64,000 nt of DNA from Candidatus Pantoea soli (GCF_007833795.1 NZ_CP032702.1:2108001-2172000); one strand, 5' to 3'; shown: positions 27,704-37,484, counted from the stretch's first letter. A program made the numbers and translations. The notes: generated by a model not told the origin, from the letters alone.

Positions 27704-30301
27704 TTACAACGTCACGTTTGACGTGACCAGCAGTTGTTTCAGTTCCGGGATACAGGAACCACAATTGGTGCCGCACTGCAGCGCCTCGCCCAGCGCCGCC
27801 GCGGAATCACAGCCGCGGGCAATCGCCTGGCGGATGGCGATCTCACCCACGCCAAAGCAGCTGCAAATGGTGCGTCCGGCGTGCTCGCTCTGTGTCGGGC
27901 GGCCGCCAAGCAGCGCATGACGCTGCCGGGCCGACGCCGGCGCGTGCGTGAAGGCGTGGCTGACAAAGGCGTGGTCGATGCAAGGGAGCGTCGGGGCCGC
28001 ATAGAACGCGCAGCGCAGTGTCGCACCCTGCCAGCCCAGCAGGTGCACCTGCTGCTCTGCCTGTGCCAGCTGCCACTGCAGATCCGCCATACCCGGCTGC
28101 TGCTGCAGCCACGTCAGCGCGTCCCCCTCGCCGGCCAGCACATAGCGCTGCACCCCGTTTTGCGGCGCGCGTGCCCAGTACAGCAGCGATGCGGGCGTCA
28201 TGATCGCCGGGATAAACAGCCATCCCTGCCACGCCGGCCGTAGCGGCTGCAGGCGCACGGCGGTCTGTTTCAGCGCCGGCTGCCCGGCGTGCGGACAGCC
28301 CTGCGCGGCGATCAGCGCATCCACCGTTGCCTGCGCGCTGAACTGCCGCGTCCAGTGCATCGGCACAAACAGCTGACCCGCTGCAACGCCCGCATCCAGC
28401 ATCACCCTGCCGCTCCACCAGCCCTGCGCCGACTGCACGCGCGTCAGATCGCCCGCCTGCAGGCCGTGCGCCGCCGCGTCCTGCGGATGCAGCGCGACAA
28501 AAGGTTCGTCATAGTGCTGCATCAGCCGGGGCACCGCGCCGGTGCGCGTCATGGTGTGCCACTGGTCGCGGATACGCCCGGTGTTCATCAGCAGCGGATA
28601 GCGTGCATCGGTGTGCGTCACGACCGGCATCGCCGGCGGCAGCAGCCGCGCTTTGCCATCCGCATGAAAAAAGCGTCGATCGCTGAATAGCCGCGCGGTG
28701 CCGCGCGGTGCGGCGGGCGTCACCGGCCACTGCACCGGGCTCAGCTGGTCATACTGCTCACGCGTCAGGCTGGCCAGCGCGCTGATATCAAACGCACGCG
28801 TGCCCTGATTTTCAAAGCCGGAGAGCGCCGCGTGCTCGGTAAAGATCTGCTGCGGATGGGTCCAGGCAAATGCCTCCGCATACCCCATACGCTGCGCCAC
28901 CTGCGCCAGCAGCCACCAGTCAGGTTTTGCCTCACCGGCGGCGGGCACGATGCTGCGCTGACGCGAGATACGCCGCTCGGAGTTGGTCACGGTGCCGTTC
29001 TTCTCGCCCCACGCCTCGGCAGGCAGCAACACATCGGCGAACGCAGCGGTGTCGCTGTGGGCACTCACCTCGGAGACAATCACCAGCTCACACTGCGCCA
29101 GCGCCTGCGCCACGCGGTGGCCCTCCGGCAGGGAAACTGCCGGATTGGTCCCCATGATCCACACCGCTTTTACCTCGCCGCGTGCGATTGCCCTGAACAG
29201 ATCCAGCGCCATCAGCCCCGGCTGGCGCGCCACGCGATCGCTGCGCCAGAAGCGGCTCAGCCGGTCTCTCTCCGCAGCGCTGAAACCCATATGCGCGGCC
29301 AGCTGATTCGCCAGCCCGCCCACTTCGCGGCCGCCCATGGCATTTGGCTGTCCGGTCAGCGAAAAGGGCCCACAGCCGGCACGGCCGATTTTGCCGCTCA
29401 GCAGGTGCGCATTAATAATGGCGTTGTTGTTATCGCTGCCGGTATGGGACTGATTGATGCCCATGCACCAGAGCGTCAGCACGCGCGGCGTTGCGGCGAA
29501 CTGCTGCCAGAAGGCGAGGATCGCGGCTTCGCTCAGCGCACAGGCTGCGGCAACCGCCCTGACATCCCAGCCGGCACAGGCGGCCAGCGTGCTCTCCACC
29601 TGCGCCAGATGCGGCAGCATGCTGTCATCAATGCCGCCGTGCTGCGCCAGCCAGTTCAGCAGACCGGCAAACAGCGCGCTGTCCGAACCCGGCCGCAGCG
29701 GCAGATGCACATCGGCCATCTCCGCGCTGGCGGTGCGGCGTGGATCGATGACCACCAGCTGCAGCTGCGGGCGCTCACGCTTTGCCTGCATCAGCCGCTG
29801 CCACGCTACCGGATGTGCCCATGCTGCATTGGAGCCGACCAGCACCACCAGCTCTGCCTGCTCCAGATCCTCATAACAGCAGGGCACCGCGTCCGCACCC
29901 AATGCCCGTTTGTAGCCCACAACCGCAGAGGCCATACACAGCCGGGAATTGGTGTCGATGTTAGCCGCACCGATAAAGCCCTTCATCAGCTTGTTGGCCA
30001 CATAGTAATCCTCGGTCAGCAGCTGGCCGGAGCCGTAAAAGGCCACCGCCTGCGGGCCATATTGCGCAATGATGCGCTGCAGGCCATCGGCGACGTGATC
30101 CAGCGCGGCCGCCATGCTGACACGCTGGCCCTGCACCGACGGCCAGAGCAGCCGGCCGGTGTGATCCAGCGTCTCGCCCAGCGCGGCGCCTTTCACACAC
30201 AGCCGGCCCGCATTGGCCGGATGCTGCGCATCGCCGCTGACCACGCCGTTGCTGACGTCTACGCCGCAGCCGACGCCACAGTAGGGACAGGTGGTCTTCA
30301 T
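27704..30301 (-). CDS. nasA: Assimilatory nitrate reductase catalytic subunit NasA
   Basis: NasA reduces nitrate to nitrite in the cytoplasm using a molybdenum bis-MGD cofactor. The start at 30301 gives MKTTCPYCGVGCGV and 865 residues. The N-terminal [4Fe-4S] cysteines are C5, C8, C12 and C35 (GRLCVKG). MGD-binding segments include GINQSHTGSDNNNAIINAHL and MGTNPAVSLPEG. At the C-terminus is a BFD-like [2Fe-2S] domain with the pattern CSCFGVGE...CGTNCGSC, typical of NasA types that take electrons from a flavoprotein partner. There is no signal peptide. It overlaps the NasC-NirB fusion by 4 nt (ATGA). Confidence 0.95.
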   Translation of the reverse strand: MKTTCPYCGVGCGVDVSNGVVSGDAQHPANAGRLCVKGAALGETLDHTGRLLWPSVQGQRVSMAAALDHVADGLQRIIAQYGPQAVAFYGSGQLLTEDYYVANKLMKGFIGAANIDTNSRLCMASAVVGYKRALGADAVPCCYEDLEQAELVVLVGSNAAWAHPVAWQRLMQAKRERPQLQLVVIDPRRTASAEMADVHLPLRPGSDSALFAGLLNWLAQHGGIDDSMLPHLAQVESTLAACAGWDVRAVAAACALSEAAILAFWQQFAATPRVLTLWCMGINQSHTGSDNNNAIINAHLLSGKIGRAGCGPFSLTGQPNAMGGREVGGLANQLAAHMGFSAAERDRLSRFWRSDRVARQPGLMALDLFRAIARGEVKAVWIMGTNPAVSLPEGHRVAQALAQCELVIVSEVSAHSDTAAFADVLLPAEAWGEKNGTVTNSERRISRQRSIVPAAGEAKPDWWLLAQVAQRMGYAEAFAWTHPQQIFTEHAALSGFENQGTRAFDISALASLTREQYDQLSPVQWPVTPAAPRGTARLFSDRRFFHADGKARLLPPAMPVVTHTDARYPLLMNTGRIRDQWHTMTRTGAVPRLMQHYDEPFVALHPQDAAAHGLQAGDLTRVQSAQGWWSGRVMLDAGVAAGQLFVPMHWTRQFSAQATVDALIAAQGCPHAGQPALKQTAVRLQPLRPAWQGWLFIPAIMTPASLLYWARAPQNGVQRYVLAGEGDALTWLQQQPGMADLQWQLAQAEQQVHLLGWQGATLRCAFYAAPTLPCIDHAFVSHAFTHAPASARQRHALLGGRPTQSEHAGRTICSCFGVGEIAIRQAIARGCDSAAALGEALQCGTNCGSCIPELKQLLVTSNVTL

Positions 30302-33300
30302 GATGCCGCCGCCAGCGCCGCGTCGGACGGCTGCCCGAGCCACACCTGATCGCCCTCCAGCCGGACCGGCCAGCAGCGCAGCTGATGCGCAGCATTATCC
30401 AGGCTCTGGCCGTCGCGCAGGCGGATACGCTGCTTATACAGCGGCGAGATCACGACCGGTTCACCGCCGACATCGCCCAGTATGCCGCGTGACAGCACGC
30501 TGGCCTGCGTTCCCGGCTCAATATCGTCCAGGGCATACAGCCTGTCGCCAAAACGGAACAGCGCCACGCGCTGGCCGCCCAGCCGCGCGCCGATACCGGC
30601 TTCCGGCGGAATCGCCGTCAGCGGACAAATGACGCGCCACGGCTCTGCCGGCTGGGCGGACGGCCGTGCATTTTCGTGCGCTGCCGGCTGGCGCTGATCG
30701 CGGACGCGTACGTAATGCAGGCTTTCATCGGGCCGATCGCTGTTCACGGTGGCGGTAAACAGCGCGCGGCGTGACGGATCCTGCAGCGTGCTGTGCCATT
30801 CGCACTGGTAGCTTGCCACAATGCTTTGCATCTCCTGCTCCAGCTGCGCGGCGATGCCCAGCACATCGTCAATCACCACCTGCCGCAGATACGCCAGCCC
30901 ACCCTCCAGGTTGTCCAGCCAGACGCTGGTGCGCTGCAGGCGATCGGCGGTGCGCACGTAAAACATCAGAATGCGATCGACATAGCGCAGCAGCGTGGCA
31001 TCGTCCAGATCGCTGGCAAACAGATCCGCATGGCGCGGCTTCATGCCGCCGTTACCGCAGACGTAGAGGTTCCAGCCTTTGTCGGTGGCGATGACACCGA
31101 TGTCTTTGCTCTGCGCTTCCGCACACTCTCGGGTGCAGCCGGAGACCGCCATTTTGATTTTGTGCGGCGCGCGCAGCCCTTTGTAGCGGTGCTCCAGCGC
31201 GATGGCAAACGCCGTGGAGTCCTGCACGCCATAGCGACACCAGCTGGAGCCCACGCAGGACTTCACCGTGCGCAGCGATTTACCATAGGCGTGGCCGGTT
31301 TCAAAGCCGGCGGCAATCAGCGCCTCCCAGATCGCCGGCAATTGATCGAGCCGGGCGCCGAACAGATCGATACGCTGACCGCCGGTAATTTTGGTATAGA
31401 GGTCGTAACGTGCCGCCACTTCACCGATGGCAATCAGCCCCTGAGGCGTGATCTCACCGCCGGGAACGCGCGGCACCACGGAGTAAGTGCCATCCTTCTG
31501 GATATTGGCAAAGTAGCGGTCGTTGGTATCCTGCAGCGGCAGGTGCTGTGGCGCCAGCAGATAGTCGTTCCAGCAGGAAGCCAGCAGCGAAGCCGCCAGC
31601 GGCTTGCAGATTTCACAGCCGTGTCCGCGGCCGTGCTGTGCCAGCAGCGTGGCAAAATCGGTAATGCCACCGACGCGGATCAGGTGGTACAGCTCCTGGC
31701 GCGACCAGGCGAAGTGCTCACAGATATCCTTTTTCACCTCCACGCCCTGCTGCGCCAGCGCGCTTTCCATCACCTGTTTCACCAGCGCACTGCAGCCACC
31801 GCAGCCGGTTGCCGCTTTGGTGCAGCTTTTGATCGCCACCATGTCGCTGCAGCCGCGCTGCACCGCGTCACAGATATCCCCTTTGCTGACATTATGGCAG
31901 GAACAGAGTTGTGCGCTGGCCGGCAAGGCCGCCACGCCCGTCCCGCGTGCCGGCGCCCCCGCCAGCGCCGGCAGGATCAGGCTGGCCGGCTCGGCGGGCA
32001 GTGGCAGACGGTTCAGCATCATCTGCAGCAGGGTGCTGTAATCGCTGCTGTCACCCACCAGCACGCCGCCCAGTAGCGTTTTGCCGTCGGCGCTCACCAC
32101 CAGTTTTTTATAGATGCCTTTGGGATGGTCGATCCACTGATAACTCTGGCTGTCGGGCGTGCGGCCATGCGCATCGCCGAATGCGGCCACCTCCACCCCC
32201 AGCAGCTTGAGACGGGTGCTCATGTCTGCCCCGCTGAACGCCAGCGTCTCCCCGGCCAGCCGGGCCGCCAGCACGCGGGCCATCTGGTAGCCCGGTGCCA
32301 CCAGACCGAAGATCTGCCCCTGCCATACGGCACACTCCCCAATGGCATACACCGCCGGATCGCTGGTGGTGCAGCCGTCGTCAATCGCAATGCCGCCGCG
32401 CTCACCCAGCGTCAGTCCGGCGGCACGCGCCAGCGCATCGCGCGGGCGAATACCGGCGGAAAACACCACCAGGTCACTCTCCAGTACGCTGCCATCGGCA
32501 AAACGCAGCTGTACCCCGCCGCCGTCCGCGGCCAGGATCGCCTCGGTTTGTTTGCTGGTATGCACCTGCACCCCCAGTGCGCTGATTTTGCCGCGCAGCA
32601 TCTGCGCGCCGCCCTCATCAAGCTGCACCGCCATCAGGCGCGGGGCGAACTCCACCACGTGCGTTTCCAGCCCCAGCTGTTTCAGCGCGTTTGCGGCTTC
32701 CAGCCCCAGCAGGCCGCCGCCAATCACCACGCCGCGCGTGGCCTGACGGGCGCAGGCGGCGATGGCGTCCAGATCCGCCAGCGTGCGGTAGACAAAGCAG
32801 CGCGCACGATCGTGACCTGGCACCGGTGGCACAAAAGGCACGGATCCGGTGGCCAGCACCAGCTTGTCCCACGCCAGTTCGTTGCCCTGCCGATCGCGCA
32901 GGCTGCGACGGGTGGTGTCGATTGCCACGACCTCACAGCCGCTGCGCAGCTCAATGCCGTGTCGGGTAAAGAAATCCTCGCTGACCAGCGACAGGTCAGT
33001 CGCGCTTTTGCCGTTAAAATAGTCGGTCAGATGCACCCGATCGTAGGCCATCTGTGGCTCATCGCCATACACCACAATGTGATAGTGCTGATGCAGTTCA
33101 CGGCTCACCAGCTGCTCAAGGAAATGGTGGCTGACCATGCCGTGACCGACCACGGCGAGAAGAGGTTTGCTCATCACAGGGTTTCCTGCAGCCTGCGGCT
33201 GCGTTAAGGGAGTGTCCAGGCCGAACAGCGTTGCCATGCTAACGCGCTCCGCCCGCTGAAGTTGCGCCAGTAGCGTGCCCGCGTCGCGGGTATCGCCAGA

Positions 33301-34365
33301 CAGCAGCACGCCGCGCAGCATGCCATCGCGCAGGAACAGCCGCCGATAGTGACGATGCTGCGGGTCAAAACTGGTGAGGGACGGGCCATCGCCGATCTCC
33401 CCGGCGCTGAAGAGGTCAATCCCGCTGACTTTCAGCCGGGTGGCCTGCGGCTGCGACCGGAAATCCGCTTCCGGCTGGCCCGCCAGCTGCGCCGCCAGCA
33501 CCGCCGCCTGAGCCAGACAGGGCGCCACCAGACCAAAGGTTTCCCCCTCGATTTCACAGCACTCACCCAGCGCATAGACATCCGGCAGCGCGGTCTGCAG
33601 CTGGCGATTGACCACAATGCCGCGCTGGCAGGCTACCCCTGCCGCCTGCGCCAGCGCGATCGCCGGCCGCACGCCGGTGGCGATCACGACCTGCGTAGCC
33701 GGCAGGCAGCTGCCGTCGCTGAGCGTGACCATCGCTTCGTCAATGCGCTGCAGCGTGACGCCGGTTCGGCAGTCCAGGCCGCGTTCGCGCAGGCTGGCGG
33801 CCAGCAGCGCACCGGCCCGGGCATCCAGCTGACGGTCCAGCAGCCACGCCCGGTGATGCACCAGCGTGACCGCCCTGCCGCGCTGGCGCAGCGCCGCAGC
33901 GGCTTCTACGCCAATCAGGCCGCCGCCCAGCACCACCACCGGCCCCGGTTGCGCCAGCAGGGTTTCCACATCGCGCCAGCTGCGGAACGCCTGCACATGA
34001 GGACGATCGATGCCCGGCAGATCCGGCCAGTGCGGCTGCGAACCGCAGGCAAACACCAGCCTGTCCCATCGCAGCGTGCGCTGGCAGGTGGTAACAGTGC
34101 GATCGTGCAGATTCACCTGGCGCGCGGTCTCGCCCATCAGCAGCCGCACGCCCTGTGCCGGGTACCACGCCGGCGGGTGAATCAGCGTGTCCGCCAGGTT
34201 TTTTTCACCCGCCAGCACCGGCGAAAGCATCACGCGGTTGTAATTGCCCTGCGCTTCGCGACCAATCACCGTGATGGCATAGCGTCCCGGTGCCCGCTGC
34301 AGCAGGATCTCCACCATGCGCATCGCCGCCATGCCATTACCGATCACCACCAGCTGCTGCACCAT
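30298..34365 (-). CDS. nirB: NasC-NirB-NirD fusion: assimilatory nitrate-reductase flavoprotein plus NAD(P)H nitrite reductase
   Basis: One uninterrupted frame of 1355 residues. Start at 34365 (MVQQLVVIGNGMAAMRMVE) has AAGGAG 6 nt upstream. Residues about 1-397 are a NasC-like FAD/NAD(P)H oxidoreductase (two GxGxxG dinucleotide folds, VVVLGGGLIGVEAAAAL). From M398 (MSKPLLAVVGHGMVSHHF) begins a complete NirB: FAD/NADH domain, BFD [2Fe-2S] cysteines in CSCHNVSKGD...CGGC, and siroheme/[4Fe-4S] ligands C1037, C1043, C1077 and C1081 (SCVGSSWC, SGCTRECAEAQ). Residues about 1243-1355 are NirD-like (SVLSRGILGD, SPLYKQRIRL) without Rieske Cys/His ligands, as in E. coli NirD. The product would feed electrons to NasA and reduce nitrite to ammonium. 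An AGGAA 7 nt before the M398 codon might also permit internal initiation. Confidence 0.9.
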   Translation of the reverse strand: MVQQLVVIGNGMAAMRMVEILLQRAPGRYAITVIGREAQGNYNRVMLSPVLAGEKNLADTLIHPPAWYPAQGVRLLMGETARQVNLHDRTVTTCQRTLRWDRLVFACGSQPHWPDLPGIDRPHVQAFRSWRDVETLLAQPGPVVVLGGGLIGVEAAAALRQRGRAVTLVHHRAWLLDRQLDARAGALLAASLRERGLDCRTGVTLQRIDEAMVTLSDGSCLPATQVVIATGVRPAIALAQAAGVACQRGIVVNRQLQTALPDVYALGECCEIEGETFGLVAPCLAQAAVLAAQLAGQPEADFRSQPQATRLKVSGIDLFSAGEIGDGPSLTSFDPQHRHYRRLFLRDGMLRGVLLSGDTRDAGTLLAQLQRAERVSMATLFGLDTPLTQPQAAGNPVMSKPLLAVVGHGMVSHHFLEQLVSRELHQHYHIVVYGDEPQMAYDRVHLTDYFNGKSATDLSLVSEDFFTRHGIELRSGCEVVAIDTTRRSLRDRQGNELAWDKLVLATGSVPFVPPVPGHDRARCFVYRTLADLDAIAACARQATRGVVIGGGLLGLEAANALKQLGLETHVVEFAPRLMAVQLDEGGAQMLRGKISALGVQVHTSKQTEAILAADGGGVQLRFADGSVLESDLVVFSAGIRPRDALARAAGLTLGERGGIAIDDGCTTSDPAVYAIGECAVWQGQIFGLVAPGYQMARVLAARLAGETLAFSGADMSTRLKLLGVEVAAFGDAHGRTPDSQSYQWIDHPKGIYKKLVVSADGKTLLGGVLVGDSSDYSTLLQMMLNRLPLPAEPASLILPALAGAPARGTGVAALPASAQLCSCHNVSKGDICDAVQRGCSDMVAIKSCTKAATGCGGCSALVKQVMESALAQQGVEVKKDICEHFAWSRQELYHLIRVGGITDFATLLAQHGRGHGCEICKPLAASLLASCWNDYLLAPQHLPLQDTNDRYFANIQKDGTYSVVPRVPGGEITPQGLIAIGEVAARYDLYTKITGGQRIDLFGARLDQLPAIWEALIAAGFETGHAYGKSLRTVKSCVGSSWCRYGVQDSTAFAIALEHRYKGLRAPHKIKMAVSGCTRECAEAQSKDIGVIATDKGWNLYVCGNGGMKPRHADLFASDLDDATLLRYVDRILMFYVRTADRLQRTSVWLDNLEGGLAYLRQVVIDDVLGIAAQLEQEMQSIVASYQCEWHSTLQDPSRRALFTATVNSDRPDESLHYVRVRDQRQPAAHENARPSAQPAEPWRVICPLTAIPPEAGIGARLGGQRVALFRFGDRLYALDDIEPGTQASVLSRGILGDVGGEPVVISPLYKQRIRLRDGQSLDNAAHQLRCWPVRLEGDQVWLGQPSDAALAAAS

Positions 34366-34375
34366 TGCCTGCTCC

Positions 34376-35164
34376 TTACGCGACGGCGGTCTGTTTTTCG
34401 TAGAGAAAGTGCAGGATCTGCTGGCGCAGCGCGTGGTAACGCGGATCGTCAGCCAGCGCCACACGTGAGCGCGGCCGCGGCAGCGCGATCGGCAGGATCT
34501 CGCCCACCTGCGCCGCCGGGCCGTTGGTCATCATCAGCACGCGATCGGAAAGCAGCACCGCTTCATCCACATCATGGGTAATCAGCACAATGGTGGTGTT
34601 CAGCTCCTGCTGGATGCGCATCACGCTGTCCTGCAGATGGGCACGCGTCAGCGCATCCAGCGCCCCAAAGGGTTCATCCAGCAGCAGAACGCGCGGCTTC
34701 ATGGCCAGCGCCCGGGCGATGCCCACGCGCTGCTTCATGCCGCCGGACAGCTCTGCCGGCCGCTTGTGCATGGCATGGCCCATCTGTACGCGCTGCAGGT
34801 TGTGCTCAATCCACTCCGCCATTTCCTGGCGGCTCATGTGGTGACGGAAGACCTGCTGTACCGCCAGCCCGACGTTTTCCCACGCCGAGAGCCACGGCAG
34901 CAGCGAATGATTCTGAAACACCACGGCCCGTTCGGGACCGGGGCCGGTAATTTCACGGTTTTCACACAGCAGCACACCGCTGGTCGGCTGGTTCAGCCCG
35001 GCCAGCAGGTTCAACAGCGTGGATTTGCCACAGCCGGAGTGGCCTATCAGGCTCAGGGTTTCGCCGGCGTAAATGTCAAAGCTGACGTTATCCAGCGCGA
35101 GGAATTCCCCGCTGGCGGTGTTAAAGCGCTGGCTGACCTGCTGTACACGTATTACTGGATTCAT
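34376..35164 (-). CDS. nasD: Nitrate ABC transporter ATP-binding protein NasD
   Basis: The cytoplasmic ATPase of the NasFED nitrate/nitrite importer, NrtD/SsuB-like. The 262 residues contain Walker A GHSGCGKST (about 41-49), signature LSGGMKQR, Walker B VLLLDEPFGALD and the switch region ITHDVDEA. It lies between nasE (74-nt gap) and the nasC-nirB fusion (10-nt gap). Confidence 0.93.
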   Translation of the reverse strand: MNPVIRVQQVSQRFNTASGEFLALDNVSFDIYAGETLSLIGHSGCGKSTLLNLLAGLNQPTSGVLLCENREITGPGPERAVVFQNHSLLPWLSAWENVGLAVQQVFRHHMSRQEMAEWIEHNLQRVQMGHAMHKRPAELSGGMKQRVGIARALAMKPRVLLLDEPFGALDALTRAHLQDSVMRIQQELNTTIVLITHDVDEAVLLSDRVLMMTNGPAAQVGEILPIALPRPRSRVALADDPRYHALRQQILHFLYEKQTAVA

Positions 35165-35238
35165 GCTTGTACTCCCGGTTTGTTACGGATGCCGCCTGCG
35201 CGGTGGGCGCTCGGGCAGGATTCACTCAGACGGACAGG

Positions 35239-36114
35239 CTATTTTTCCCAGCTGAAACGGCGTGCCAGCAGCATCAGCGCCTGCTCCAGCAGCAGCCCCA
35301 CTCCGCCAATCACCCCAATGGCAATCAGGATGTTTTCTACGTTGAGGTTGTTCCACTCGTTCCAGATCCAGAAGCCGATGCCCAGCCCGCCCGTGAGCAT
35401 CTCCGCGGCGACAATCACCAGCCAGGCGATGCCCATCGACAGACGCATACCGGTCAGCACCGCTGGCAGCACCGCCGGAAACAGGATGCGCCGCATCACC
35501 GTCCATTCGCTGAGCTGCAGCACGCGCGCCACGTTGAGATAATCCTGCGGAATGCGCTGCACACCTTCGGCGGTGTTAATCACCATTGGCCAGATTGAGC
35601 AGATAAAGATGGTCCAGCTGGAGGCAGGCTCCGCACGCTGAAACAGCAGCAGGCCAATCGGCAGCCAGGCCAGCGGACTGACCGGTCGCAGCAGCGCGAT
35701 CAGCGGATTGAACATGCGCGCCACAAAGCGAAAGCGGCCAATCAGAAACCCGGCCGGAATGCCCGCCAGTGCCGCCAGGCCGAAGCCGATTGCCACACGC
35801 TGCAGGGAGGCCACGACGTTCCAGCCAATGCCCTGATCGTTAGGGCCGTTGTTGTAGAACGGATCGGCAAATAGCGTGACCGCTGCCTGCCAGGTCGCCA
35901 GCGGGGTGGGAAAGCCTTTTGCCGACAGCGAGGCGAGCTGCCAGAGAAACAGCAGCAGCAGGACGCCGCAGGCTGCCGGGATCAGCCGCTGCAGCAGCGG
36001 ACGCAGCCGGCGCGGACGCGGGCGCGCGGTCTGCGGGGCATTAAGCGCGACGACCTGCGCGGCGGGAGAAGGGCTGTCTGACTCACGGATGAGCGTGCGT
36101 ACCTGCGTTTTCAT
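35239..36114 (-). CDS. nasE: Nitrate ABC transporter permease NasE
   Basis: Inner-membrane permease of the nitrate importer, NrtB family. The 291 residues have a basic N-terminal tail, a first helix at about 48-66 (LIPAACGVLLLLFLWQL), and five more helices. The EAA-like cytoplasmic loop reads NTAEGVQRIPQDYLNVARVL. It overlaps nasF by 4 nt and is followed by nasD. Confidence 0.93.
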   Translation of the reverse strand: MKTQVRTLIRESDSPSPAAQVVALNAPQTARPRPRRLRPLLQRLIPAACGVLLLLFLWQLASLSAKGFPTPLATWQAAVTLFADPFYNNGPNDQGIGWNVVASLQRVAIGFGLAALAGIPAGFLIGRFRFVARMFNPLIALLRPVSPLAWLPIGLLLFQRAEPASSWTIFICSIWPMVINTAEGVQRIPQDYLNVARVLQLSEWTVMRRILFPAVLPAVLTGMRLSMGIAWLVIVAAEMLTGGLGIGFWIWNEWNNLNVENILIAIGVIGGVGLLLEQALMLLARRFSWEK

Positions 36115-37379
36115 GCGGACCTCACTGCGCTACGTTTGATGGGAAAACTGTCGGCATAGGCGGCCGGATTGCTGCCGTCCCACACTTTGCCGTCGAACAG
36201 CGTGCTGCTGCGCATGTCGCTGGCAGGCAGCGCGATGCCGCCCACGGCGCTCGCCGCCTGTTTGTAGAGATCGATACGGTTAACCTGGCGGGCAACCGCC
36301 GCGTAATCCGGTGCCTGCGGCAGCAAGCCCCAGCGCGTCAGCTGGGTCAGGAACCACATGCCGTCCGACAGCCACGGAAAGCTGACCGCGCCGTCATTGA
36401 AGAAACGCATCGGATGCGCGTCCTGCCAGCGCTGGCCCAGGCCATTTTCGTACTGCCCCAGCATGCGCCCTTCCAGCGTCTCCACTTTGGTGTTAATCCA
36501 TGCGCGTCCGGCCAGTACCGCTGCCGTCTCTTTGCGGTTAGCTTCGGAGGCATCGATCCAGCGGGCGGCTTCCAGCACGGCCGCCGTCAGCGCCCGTGCG
36601 GTGTGCGGATTCTCCTGCACCCACTGCGCGCGCGTAGCGAGGATCTTTTCCGGGTGATCGGGCCAGATTTGCTGCGTGGTGGTAACGGTAAAGCCGATGT
36701 CGTCGCTGATAGCGCGCTGATTCCACGGTTCGCCGACGCAAAAACCGCTCATGTTGCCCATTTTCATGTTCATCACCATCTGCGGCGGCGGTACGACCAC
36801 GGTGCGCACATCGGCAAAGGGATCGATACCGGCGTTGGCCAGCCAGTAGTAAAGCCACATCGCATGGGTGCTGGTCGGGAAGGTATGGGCAAAGGTGAAA
36901 CTGCCTTTGGCCTGACTGGCGATACGCTTTTGCAGGCTGGCGGCGTCGGTGACGTTTTGCGCTTTCAGCTGGTTCGCCAGCGTAATGGCCTGCCCGTTGT
37001 TGTTCAGCGTCATCAGGTTGGCCATATCATGCTGTGGCCCGGCAACGCCCAGCTGCAGGCCATAAATCATGCCGTAGAGCGCATGTGCCGCATCCAGCTC
37101 GCCGGCGATGAGCTTATCGCGCACCGACGCCCAGCTGGCCTCTTTGGCCGGCTGCAGCGTCAGGCCATATTTCTTATCGAACCCCTTTACCGCCGCCATC
37201 ACCACCGGGGCGCAGTCCGTCAGCGGGATGAAACCCACGCGTACGCTGCTTTTTTCCGGGGCGTCGGAGCCCGCCGCCCAGACTGCATTGCGTAAACCGG
37301 GTACCAGATAGCTGCCGCCGACCGCTGCGCTGCCCAACAGAAACTGCCGTCGTGTTACTGCAAACCGCGTTTTGCTCAT
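36111..37379 (-). CDS. nasF: Nitrate ABC transporter substrate-binding protein NasF
   Basis: The periplasmic nitrate receptor, NrtA/CmpA family. Start at 37379 (MSKTRFAVTRRQFLLG) is preferred; an ATG 9 nt earlier is possible. The N-terminus is a twin-arginine signal (TRRQFLLGSAAVGG) with a probable cut near VWAAG, so the protein is likely exported folded by Tat. The 422-residue body has family segments RVGFIPLTDCAPVVMA, AHALYGMIYG and GNMSGFCVGEPWN. It is the first gene after the nas leader, so its expression depends directly on antitermination. Confidence 0.94.
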   Translation of the reverse strand: MSKTRFAVTRRQFLLGSAAVGGSYLVPGLRNAVWAAGSDAPEKSSVRVGFIPLTDCAPVVMAAVKGFDKKYGLTLQPAKEASWASVRDKLIAGELDAAHALYGMIYGLQLGVAGPQHDMANLMTLNNNGQAITLANQLKAQNVTDAASLQKRIASQAKGSFTFAHTFPTSTHAMWLYYWLANAGIDPFADVRTVVVPPPQMVMNMKMGNMSGFCVGEPWNQRAISDDIGFTVTTTQQIWPDHPEKILATRAQWVQENPHTARALTAAVLEAARWIDASEANRKETAAVLAGRAWINTKVETLEGRMLGQYENGLGQRWQDAHPMRFFNDGAVSFPWLSDGMWFLTQLTRWGLLPQAPDYAAVARQVNRIDLYKQAASAVGGIALPASDMRSSTLFDGKVWDGSNPAAYADSFPIKRSAVRSA

Positions 37380-37403
37380 TGTGCCCATCCCGAAAAAAAA
37401 CCA

Positions 37404-37450
37404 TAAAAAAGGCGTCCTCCCGCATGCAGAGCATGGGGCCGGACGCCTTT
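37404..37450 (-). terminator. Leader terminator of the nas operon
   Basis: Arms AAAGGCGTCC and GGACGCCTTT pair perfectly over 10 bp (37408-37417 with 37441-37450), with a 23-nt loop, and on the minus strand the stem runs into T6. It lies between promoter and nasF, 25 nt before the nasF start, where only an attenuator makes sense. NasR with nitrate is expected to override it. Confidence 0.88.
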
Positions 37451-37464
37451 ATCCAAAGCACTCG

Positions 37465-37484
37465 CTTTACCGCCGCTGGCAAAA
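37465..37484 (-). promoter_or_regulatory. ANTAR-target hairpin (NasR recognition) in the nas leader RNA
   Basis: On the minus-strand RNA, UUUUGCC pairs with GGUAAAG (7 bp counting two G-U pairs) around the six-base loop AGCGGC. A at loop position 1 and G at position 4 are the known hallmarks of ANTAR-domain RNA targets. A second stem (37445-37459; GCUUU with AAGGC, 5-nt loop) would use the first arm of the terminator and so exclude it. Confidence 0.75.

Noticed and set aside
28832..30349. 505-codon open frame on the plus strand
   Set aside because: Antisense to nasA, whose cofactor motifs are unmistakable.
32125..34581. Long plus-strand frames of 360 and 410 codons
   Set aside because: Antisense to the NasC-NirB-NirD fusion; composition typical of a shadow frame.
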